Below are positions 45,308 to 51,449 of a DNA stretch of 51,449 nucleotides, piece after piece. Origin of the DNA: Gammaproteobacteria bacterium. Its GTDB lineage: Bacteria > Pseudomonadota > Gammaproteobacteria > Steroidobacterales > Steroidobacteraceae. The position numbers and the translations under genes are program-made. Numbering within the stretch: the stretch's first letter is position 1; each line of letters opens with the position of its first letter. The stretch is taken from positions 1 to 51,449 of the forward strand of contig JAQGOE010000197.1 in assembly GCA_028293725.1 (NCBI GenBank), written 5' to 3'. The notes under the pieces are model-generated. The model was not told the origin of the DNA, ran no database searches, and saw only the letters and a list, made by a program, of their open reading frames with translations.

Positions 45308-46495
45308 GTGAGACGACGTATGGCTTATCCCACGGCAATTAGCTGTGGCTGCCTCCTGGGGGCGGGCGGAGTGTCGCACCTGCATGCGGCCGAGTGGTCG
45401 GTGCAGCCCATCTTTACCGTTGCGACCGATTATGACAGCGATCGCAACCTGGAGCCCGGCACCAAAGGCAGCGAGCAGGCCGTGTTGTACGGCGACCTGA
45501 AGTTGCAACGCGCGCTTGAAAACACCCAGATCGTCCTCGAGCCCAAGTTCGACTTGCGGCGCTACTCCGATTCGATCTGGGGACCGGGCAATGATCGCAG
45601 CCTGAATGCGGGTCTGGTCTGGACCGGAGAGCGGTTGAAAGTGACTCTGACGGGGTTCATCGCCAATCAGACTACGCTCTCGACCGAGGTGTTTGAATCT
45701 GGCGTCATCAACGGCAACACCCGTCGTCGCACCGAGCAGGCCAACGGTGAGTGGGATTGGTCGGAAAACGAGCGGCGCCAGAGTTTTCTGCAGTTGGGCT
45801 ACCTGAGCTCTAGTTATTCGGGGACGCCGCTCGTGGAGTTGGAGCTGCCGGGCTACCGGTATCCGAACGCGGCTCTCGGCGAGCGCTTTTTCCTCTCCGA
45901 GCGCCTGACGCTCTCCGTCAGCGCGTTCGGCGACGCCCTCACCAGCGCGCGGCAGGGTAACTCCAGCCACGAGGAAGGCGGACAGGTTGAATTCATCGAC
46001 CAATACACCGAGGCGACGAGCTTCGACATTTCGATAGGCGAGAGCAGACGCTCCCTTTCCGGGCAGAGCGGTTCTGGCACGAACGCGTCGGCGACCTTCA
46101 CCCACCTTCTGGAGCGCGGCAGCGCTTCGCTCAGCTACCTACGCAGTCTCGTACCCTACGGCACCGGAATCCTCGTCGAGCGGCAGCAGTTCGCGGCAGC
46201 CCTGACCCGGCCGATCACGCCCGAGCTGGAAGTCAACTTCTCGTTGCTGCGCTTGCAGAACAATGCCTCCACTGTGCGTCTAGGACTCGACCGCCCCTAT
46301 TACAACAACGCCCTGGTAGGCCTGAGCTGGAAGATGGGCGAAAGTTGGACGTTGCAACCCCAGGTATCGGCCGCGCTGACCAAGCCCATCCCGCCGCTCG
46401 GGAGCACCGCACCCATCTACGACCGGACGCTGGTCGAGTGGCGGGCGCAACTGTCCCTGGTGTGGCAGCCGCTCCCCGCCAAGAAATCCAGGTGA
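45308..46495 (+). CDS. EpsL-like outer-membrane beta-barrel of the exopolysaccharide locus
   Basis: 395 residues from GTG 45308; ATG 45320 is an alternative. A basic N-terminus and signal peptide (ending LHAAEW at about residue 29) precede a barrel of amphipathic strands, starting VQPIFTVATDYDSDRNLEPG, a pattern common to outer-membrane proteins of this type. The C-terminal strand region is QLSLVWQPLPAKKSR. It lies 22 bp after the export gene and 4 bp before the chain-length gene. The position matches the barrel found in exosortase-linked loci, so it probably exports the polymer or is part of its pore; direct sequence evidence for this is weak. Confidence 0.75.
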   Translation: MRRRMAYPTAISCGCLLGAGGVSHLHAAEWSVQPIFTVATDYDSDRNLEPGTKGSEQAVLYGDLKLQRALENTQIVLEPKFDLRRYSDSIWGPGNDRSLNAGLVWTGERLKVTLTGFIANQTTLSTEVFESGVINGNTRRRTEQANGEWDWSENERRQSFLQLGYLSSSYSGTPLVELELPGYRYPNAALGERFFLSERLTLSVSAFGDALTSARQGNSSHEEGGQVEFIDQYTEATSFDISIGESRRSLSGQSGSGTNASATFTHLLERGSASLSYLRSLVPYGTGILVERQQFAAALTRPITPELEVNFSLLRLQNNASTVRLGLDRPYYNNALVGLSWKMGESWTLQPQVSAALTKPIPPLGSTAPIYDRTLVEWRAQLSLVWQPLPAKKSR

Positions 46496-46499
46496 ACCC

Positions 46500-48299
46500 G
46501 TGAATACCGCACTCGAAAAGCCCAATCCCTTGCGCGAGTACCTCACGGCCGCCAGACATCGCCGCAAGACGCTCATTCTCGTATTCAGTCTCGGCCTGCT
46601 GTTCACAGTATTGCTGGCAGTGTTCCTGCCGCCGAAATACCGCTCGTCCGGTACCATTCTCATTGAGCAGCAGGAAATGCCGCAGGAGCTCGTTCGCTCA
46701 ACGGTGACCTCCTACGCCGACGAGCGGGTGCAAGTAATCAGCAAGCGTGTGATGACGACCGAGACACTGCTCAACATCATTCGCCGCTACGATCTGTATC
46801 CGCAGGAGCGCGCCAAGGATACGCGCGAAGCGCTTCTCGGCCGGATGCGCAAGGATATCGGACTGAAGATGATCAGCGCCGACGTCATCGACCCGCGCAG
46901 CGGGCGCCCGACCGCGGCCACGATCGCGTTCGAAGTTTCCTACATCAGTCGCCAGGCGGACCTGGCCGCGAAAGTGGCCAACGAGATCACGACGCTCTAT
47001 CTCAACGAGAATCTCAACAACCGCACTCAGCTCGCACGCGATGCGGCCACTTTCCTCGAATCGGAAGGCGACCGGATCAACCGCCAGATTGCCGAGCTCG
47101 AAGTGAAACTCGCGGATTTCAAGGACAAGAATCTGCAGAAGCTGCCCGAGCTGACACAGCTCAACATGCAACTGCTCGACCGTACCGGCGAGGAATTGCG
47201 CGGCGCCCAGAATCGCAAGGACTCGCTCGAGCAGCAGCGCGTTTATCTGGAGGCGCAGCTCGCGCAGCTGAAACCCAACTCCACGGTGTTCTCCGATACC
47301 GGCGAGCGCATTGTCTCCTCCGCCGACCGGCTCAAGATGGCGCGCTCGCAGCTCGATTCCGCGCGTGCCACGTACGCTCCGGATCATCCGGACGTCGTCA
47401 GGCTGCAGCGCGAGGTGGACGGCCTGCAAAAAGGTGTTGCTGCCGCAGGCGGACCGAAGTCGACCGCCCCCTCGACCGAGCTCAACGATCTGCGCCGGCG
47501 CCTGGAAAGCGCGCGCTCCTTGCTCGCTGACGCACGGGAGCGCTATAGCCCCGAGCACCCCGACCGGATTCGCCTGGAGCGCCAGGTGGCGGACCTCGAG
47601 GCGCAGCTCGCAGCCGAGCCACTCGCCGCGCCAGTTGTCAGCGCCGACCCGCCGAACGCGGTTCCCATCGAGGCCGACAACCCGGCGTTCGTACAGATCC
47701 AGGCGCAGCTCTCCGCGACGCGCAACGACATCGCGGCCCTCGCGGGCGAGATGGCGAAACTGCGCGCGCAGGCGGACGAGTACCAACGCAACATCAGTCT
47801 CTCGCCGCAGGTCGAAAAGCAGTATCGGGAGCTCTCACGCGACTACGACAATGCGCGGCTGAAGTACGCTGAAATCCGCTCCAAGCAGGTCGAGGCGAAA
47901 ACGGCGCAGAACCTCGAAGCCGACCGCAAAGGCGAGCGTTTCACGCTCATCGATCCGCCCCTGCCGCCCGAGGAGCCGATCAGTCCCAACCGGCTGCTCA
48001 TCTTCATCGCCGGCACCGTGTTGAGTATCGGTCTCGTGGCCGGCGTGCTCTGGTATCTCGAGACGATGGACAGCACGGTGCGCGGGCGCAGGGACCTGTT
48101 CGATCTCACGGGAATTGCGCCGCTCGCGCTCGTGCCTCACATCGGCACGCTGGCTGAGGCTCGCGCCGCCCGGCGGCGACTGTGGCTCACCACCGGCACG
48201 AGTGTCGCCACGCTGTGTGTGGCCGTGGTCCTCATTCACTTTTTCTACAGGCCACTCGACGTGCTGTGGTTTTCCTTCGCGCATCGTTTTGGCTTCTAG
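46500..48299 (+). CDS. Polysaccharide co-polymerase / chain-length determinant (Wzz-GumC-type)
   Basis: 599 residues, GTG start. A Wzz domain with transmembrane helix at about 22-42 (TLILVFSLGLLFTVLLAVFL) is followed by a long periplasmic coiled coil (about 170-470). Two DHPDVVRLQREVDGLQ / EHPDRIRLERQVADLE-like segments suggest an internal duplication. A Pro-rich motif (PPLPPEEPISPNR, about 486-498) and a second membrane helix (about 500-520) follow. Unlike most Wzz proteins it has an extra C-terminal helix (about 564-586) after a cytoplasmic loop. It sets polymer length together with the tyrosine kinase encoded next. Confidence 0.9.
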   Translation: MNTALEKPNPLREYLTAARHRRKTLILVFSLGLLFTVLLAVFLPPKYRSSGTILIEQQEMPQELVRSTVTSYADERVQVISKRVMTTETLLNIIRRYDLYPQERAKDTREALLGRMRKDIGLKMISADVIDPRSGRPTAATIAFEVSYISRQADLAAKVANEITTLYLNENLNNRTQLARDAATFLESEGDRINRQIAELEVKLADFKDKNLQKLPELTQLNMQLLDRTGEELRGAQNRKDSLEQQRVYLEAQLAQLKPNSTVFSDTGERIVSSADRLKMARSQLDSARATYAPDHPDVVRLQREVDGLQKGVAAAGGPKSTAPSTELNDLRRRLESARSLLADARERYSPEHPDRIRLERQVADLEAQLAAEPLAAPVVSADPPNAVPIEADNPAFVQIQAQLSATRNDIAALAGEMAKLRAQADEYQRNISLSPQVEKQYRELSRDYDNARLKYAEIRSKQVEAKTAQNLEADRKGERFTLIDPPLPPEEPISPNRLLIFIAGTVLSIGLVAGVLWYLETMDSTVRGRRDLFDLTGIAPLALVPHIGTLAEARAARRRLWLTTGTSVATLCVAVVLIHFFYRPLDVLWFSFAHRFGF

Positions 48300-48313
48300 A
48301 AGCGGACATCACC

Positions 48314-49147
48314 ATGGACAGAATCCAACGCGCGCTCGATCTCGCCAAGATGCAGGGGCAACGCACGGCCGCGGCGCCCGCCGCCGCCGTGCCGGCGGCC
48401 GACGATCCGCGCCTCGAGCGGGTGGCGCTGAACCGCGAGTTCGCGCTTGGCTCGGTGGAGTCCATCGCGCGTCTCCCGGTGGACTGGGCTGGCCTGAAAG
48501 AGAGGCGGGTCATCGCCACGCACGACCTGCAACCCGCCGGGCACGCTTACCGAATGTTGCGCACCCAGGTATTGCAACGGGCACGCTCACACGGACTCAA
48601 CACCCTCGGCGTGGTGAGTGCCGTCAACGGCGAGGGAAAAACCCTCACCGCGGTGAATCTTGCCCTGAGCCTTGCGGCGGAGCCGAACCAGACGGTTCTG
48701 CTGCTGGATCTCGATCTGCGGCGTCCCGCTGTGGCGCGGACGCTCGGCCTGGCCGCCGAGCGCGGTCTCGAATCCTGGTTTGGTGGCGACGAGCCCACAA
48801 AGAACGTCTGTTACGCGATCGAAGGTATCGAGCGCTTCCACGTGTTGCCGACGATGTCTCCCGTAAGCGGCAGCTCCGAGGTCCTGGCCGGTGTCGCCAC
48901 ACGGAGGTTGTTCAATGAGCTGAAGGGACGCGATCCGGGGCGGTTGCTCATCGTGGACCTGCCTCCTGTATTACTCAGCGACGATGCACTCATGGTCGCG
49001 CCTCTGTTGGATGCAGTCGTGCTGGTCGTCAACGAGCGCCGTACGAAACGCGAGGACGTCCTCCGGGTCGTGGAGCTTCTTGGCAATACTCGGATCGTCG
49101 GAACCGTTCTCAATCGCGCCTCGGAGTCCGAGCGGCGGACATATTGA
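48314..49147 (+). CDS. BY-type tyrosine kinase (CpsD/CapB-like) of the exopolysaccharide locus
   Basis: 277 residues; ATG 48314 follows the chain-length gene by 14 bp. P-loop ATPase of the bacterial tyrosine kinase type. Walker A is NGEGKT, at about residues 104-109 (GVVSAVNGEGKTLTAVN), Walker A' is LLLDLDLRRP and Walker B is LLIVDLPPVL. It would act with the cytoplasmic end of the chain-length protein. The usual Tyr cluster at the C-terminus is missing; only one Tyr remains as the last residue (RRTY), so cluster autophosphorylation as in classic BY-kinases is doubtful. The same is seen in several exosortase-linked homologues as I recall. Confidence 0.88.
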   Translation: MDRIQRALDLAKMQGQRTAAAPAAAVPAADDPRLERVALNREFALGSVESIARLPVDWAGLKERRVIATHDLQPAGHAYRMLRTQVLQRARSHGLNTLGVVSAVNGEGKTLTAVNLALSLAAEPNQTVLLLDLDLRRPAVARTLGLAAERGLESWFGGDEPTKNVCYAIEGIERFHVLPTMSPVSGSSEVLAGVATRRLFNELKGRDPGRLLIVDLPPVLLSDDALMVAPLLDAVVLVVNERRTKREDVLRVVELLGNTRIVGTVLNRASESERRTY

Positions 49148-49154
49148 GGCCGCA

Positions 49155-50015
49155 ATGTACGAGCAGTTTTACGGCCTTCGAGAGAAGCCTTTCGCACTGA
49201 CACCGGATCCGGCCTACCTGTATCTGGCTAAGCGCCATCGACATGCGCTCACGATGCTGGAATACGTGCTCTCCGAAGCCTCCGGCTTCGCACTCATCAC
49301 CGGCGAGGTCGGCTGCGGTAAGACCACAGTAGTGCGCCACTTCCTGGAGCGCACCCAGCAGCCGCTCAACGTCGGGTTCATCACCAACACTCATCCCGGC
49401 TTCGGCAACCTGTTGCCCTGGATCATGGAAGCGCTCGGGATGGACGTCGGGCAGGGAGCCGCCAGCGAGCAGTACCGGCAGTTCGTGGGACATATCAAGC
49501 GCGAATACGACGCCGGGCGCCGCGCGGTGCTCGTCATCGACGAGGCGCAGAATCTCGGGGTTGCCGGCCTCGAAGAGCTGCGTGTGCTCTCGAATCTCAA
49601 CGCCGGCAAACATATGCTGCTGCAGACGATTCTCATTGGCCAACCGGAGCTGCGCGCCACACTCGGCCTGCAGCAGTTGCGCCAACTCGCCCAGCGTATC
49701 GCCATAGACCATCATCTCGAGGCCCTGCGCGCGGAAGAGACCGTCGGCTATGTCCGGCATCGGCTCGCGGTTGCCGGTGGGCGACCCGACATTTTCACCC
49801 CCGAAGCGCTCGACCTGATCCACGATTGTACGGGCGGCATACCCCGGTTGGTGAACCTCGTATGCGACACGTCGCTCGTGTACGGTTTCTCGGACCAACA
49901 GACGATTATCGCCGCCGATCTCGTTGAGCAGGTGGTCGCGGATCGCGCCTCGGGCGGCCTGTTGCCTCTGAAGGTTGCGGGCAAGGCGGTTCGCGGGCCG
50001 TTGGCGGCTGTTTGA
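49155..50015 (+). CDS. XrtA/PEP-CTERM-locus ATPase (ExeA/GspA-like AAA protein)
   Basis: 286 residues. The N-terminus MYEQFYGLREKPFALTPDP is the signature of the ATPase that accompanies exosortase loci and of ExeA-type proteins. Walker A is GEVGCGKTT (about 49-57), Walker B is VLVIDEAQNL (about 131-140), and a sensor/arginine region (QLAQRIAIDHHLEAL) follows. It is soluble. It lies between the kinase and the glycosyltransferase genes; its stop codon overlaps the TTG that may start the next gene. Its presence is good evidence that this is an exosortase-type locus even though no exosortase gene is in view. Confidence 0.92.
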   Translation: MYEQFYGLREKPFALTPDPAYLYLAKRHRHALTMLEYVLSEASGFALITGEVGCGKTTVVRHFLERTQQPLNVGFITNTHPGFGNLLPWIMEALGMDVGQGAASEQYRQFVGHIKREYDAGRRAVLVIDEAQNLGVAGLEELRVLSNLNAGKHMLLQTILIGQPELRATLGLQQLRQLAQRIAIDHHLEALRAEETVGYVRHRLAVAGGRPDIFTPEALDLIHDCTGGIPRLVNLVCDTSLVYGFSDQQTIIAADLVEQVVADRASGGLLPLKVAGKAVRGPLAAV

Positions 50016-51226
50016 CAACCCCGCGCCCCGTGAAAGAGCCCCAGCCGCGCCTGCGTATTTTGCACGTGGTCGCGTCGTACTACCCGGCGGTCCGTTACGG
50101 CGGTCCTATCCGCTCGGTGCACGGCCTGGCAGCAGCGCTTGCACGCCAGGGTCATGATGTGCACGTCTATACAACCAACGTCGACGGCGATTCGTTACTC
50201 GACGTGCCGGTGGACCGACCTGTCCTGCTCGACGGCGTAAAAGTTCACTACTTTCCGGTACCTGCTCTGAAGAGGCTGTGGTGGTCACCGGCGCTCGAGC
50301 GCCAACTGCGGACTTCGATAGCGGAGTTCGATGTCGTGCACGTCCACGCCGTTTATCTTTTGCCGATGCGCGCAGCTGCGCGTGCCGCCGCGCGGGCGGG
50401 CATCCCATACGTTGTTACACCTCGCGGGATGCTGATACGCGAACTCATCCGTCGCAAGAGCAGGTGGGTAAAGACCGCCTGGATTAATCTCGTCGAGCGC
50501 ACGACGCTGGCGTATGCAGCTGCCGTGCACGTTACGGCCGATGTCGAAGGCGCGGAGTTTCAGGCGTTAGGACTCCCATATCGGCGCATTGTCTGCATCC
50601 CAAATGGCGTTGAATTCCCGGCTGAGCATGCTTCGCTCGAGCAGGGTCCTTTCGCGACGCTTCCCGAGTGCTTCGTCCTTTTCCTGAGTCGAATAAACTG
50701 GAAAAAGGGCTTGGATCGTCTCATCACCGCCTGGCAGTGGGTACCGGACCTGCCACTGGTCATCGCCGGTAACGACGATGAGAACTACCGCCCCCGGCTG
50801 GAGGAATTGGCGAAGTCGGTGGGCGTGGCCGACCGGGTAATTTTTCTGGGTCCGGTGAGTGACGCGCAGAAGTGGGCGTTGTATGAGCGGGCACAGTTAT
50901 TTGTACTACCGTCCTACTCAGAGAACTTCGGCAACGTCGTCGCGGAGGCCATGGCTATGGGATGCCCGACGCTCGTAACGCGCGAAGTGGGGATCGCCCC
51001 GCTGTTGGAATCGACAGGTGCGGGAAGAGTGGTGAGCGGCGAACCGCGCGGGCTCGCCTCGGCCATAGCCCAGCTGCTCGCCGATCCTGCGGCACGCCAG
51101 GAAATGGGCCGCAGGGGAGCCGAGGCGGCGCGCTCCAGGCTGTCCTGGCCGGGAATCGCCGCCGACGTCGAGCGCCTCTATCGTGAAATCTTGCGTCAGA
51201 AGGCGGAACTGGCCGCCGCCGCATGA
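50012..51226 (+). CDS. GT4-family (GT-B) glycosyltransferase
   Basis: 404 residues from TTG 50012 (overlapping the previous stop), or 398 from GTG 50030. The N-terminal Rossmann half has ILHVVASYYPAVRYGGPIRS and FDVVHVHAVYLLPM. The C-terminal half has the donor-site motif of GT4 enzymes, LPSYSENFGNVVAEAMAMG, with the two conserved Glu seven residues apart. It should add a sugar to the lipid-linked repeat unit on the cytoplasmic side of the inner membrane. The donor sugar cannot be told. The stop overlaps the start of the flippase gene (ATGA). Confidence 0.9.
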   Translation: MTTPRPVKEPQPRLRILHVVASYYPAVRYGGPIRSVHGLAAALARQGHDVHVYTTNVDGDSLLDVPVDRPVLLDGVKVHYFPVPALKRLWWSPALERQLRTSIAEFDVVHVHAVYLLPMRAAARAAARAGIPYVVTPRGMLIRELIRRKSRWVKTAWINLVERTTLAYAAAVHVTADVEGAEFQALGLPYRRIVCIPNGVEFPAEHASLEQGPFATLPECFVLFLSRINWKKGLDRLITAWQWVPDLPLVIAGNDDENYRPRLEELAKSVGVADRVIFLGPVSDAQKWALYERAQLFVLPSYSENFGNVVAEAMAMGCPTLVTREVGIAPLLESTGAGRVVSGEPRGLASAIAQLLADPAARQEMGRRGAEAARSRLSWPGIAADVERLYREILRQKAELAAAA

Positions 51227-51449
51227 GGCGCCATCTGACCGATGCTTTGTGGGTGATCTCGGGTACCGCGTTGAGCGCCGTTGGGACGCTGGTCGGAATT
51301 CGGGTCCTCACACAATATCTCGCCCCTGCCGCCTATGGTGCTGTCTCACTCGCTCTAGGTCTCTCGACGCTCGCGATCAGCCTCGTGGCAACCCCCCTGA
51401 CGCAGGCCGCGATTCATTACTATCCCGCCCTGACACAGAGCGACTCCAC
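51223..51449 (+). CDS. Wzx-like polysaccharide flippase, N-terminal part (partial)
   Basis: 75 codons, cut by the window end. The ATG overlaps the stop of the glycosyltransferase (ATGA). The sequence starts MRRHLTDALWVISGTALSAV and continues with two hydrophobic helices separated by RVLTQYLAPAAYG, the common opening of MATE-like oligosaccharide flippases (the LxPxxYG pattern after helix 1). It would move the lipid-linked repeat unit across the inner membrane. Confidence 0.8.
   Translation, partial: MRRHLTDALWVISGTALSAVGTLVGIRVLTQYLAPAAYGAVSLALGLSTLAISLVATPLTQAAIHYYPALTQSDS

Overview
This is a GC-rich chromosomal segment of a Gram-negative bacterium. It carries a proteobacterial atp operon (atpBEFHAGDC), glmU and dsbC, three secreted proteins with the VPLPA form of the PEP-CTERM sorting tail, and an exosortase-type exopolysaccharide locus. 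This mix points to a Gammaproteobacterium, perhaps near Steroidobacterales/Nevskiales; that placement is inference. I see no rRNA, tRNA, CRISPR array, phage or insertion sequence.

Layout. (1) 1-10616: housekeeping. The F1F0-ATP synthase operon is followed by a membrane-anchored C13-type peptidase, glmU, a CcdC-like membrane protein abutting dsbC, and two small coupled unknown genes. (2) 10658-20612: cell-surface genes. These are a VPLPA-CTERM protein (minus strand), a Tat-exported PhoD-type phosphatase/phosphodiesterase, a WecA-like lipid-carrier sugar-phosphate transferase, a 701-residue protein with five repeats of one domain and a Gly-rich C-terminal tail, a PrsT-like TPR lipoprotein, and a second VPLPA-CTERM protein. 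Sequences resembling Pho boxes lie before several of these genes. (3) 20668-43053: the most unusual part. A Cys-rich PstS-like protein precedes a two-partner secretion pair: TpsB, and a 3428-residue TpsA ending in a DUF3739-type domain. Converging on tpsA is a two-gene unit coding for a SurA-like/DsbA fusion and a GT41 TPR-glycosyltransferase. Divergent from that unit is a run of five genes: a DUF2341-LamG-ExbB fusion, ExbD, a TonB-like protein, a putative porin and a periplasmic coiled-coil protein. (4) 43474-51449: a ribbon-helix-helix-like protein coupled to a third VPLPA-CTERM protein, then polysaccharide export, outer-membrane barrel, chain-length, BY-kinase, ATPase, glycosyltransferase and (cut by the window end) flippase genes.

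Working model (inference). Region 3 looks like a dedicated route for making a giant surface protein. GT41 would glycosylate it in the cytoplasm and TpsB would export it. The SurA/DsbA fusion would chaperone it and oxidise its only cysteines, one pair near each end. The ExbB/ExbD/TonB-like complex would supply proton-motive force to an outer-membrane step. From memory, the gene content recalls the phosphate-depletion Pdt locus of Pseudomonas aeruginosa (LapA/LapB, PdtA, PdtB, ExbB2, ExbD2) combined with the glycosyltransferase logic of Haemophilus HMW1ABC. The phosphatase, the PstS-like protein and the Pho-box-like sites suggest that phosphate limitation may regulate parts of the region.
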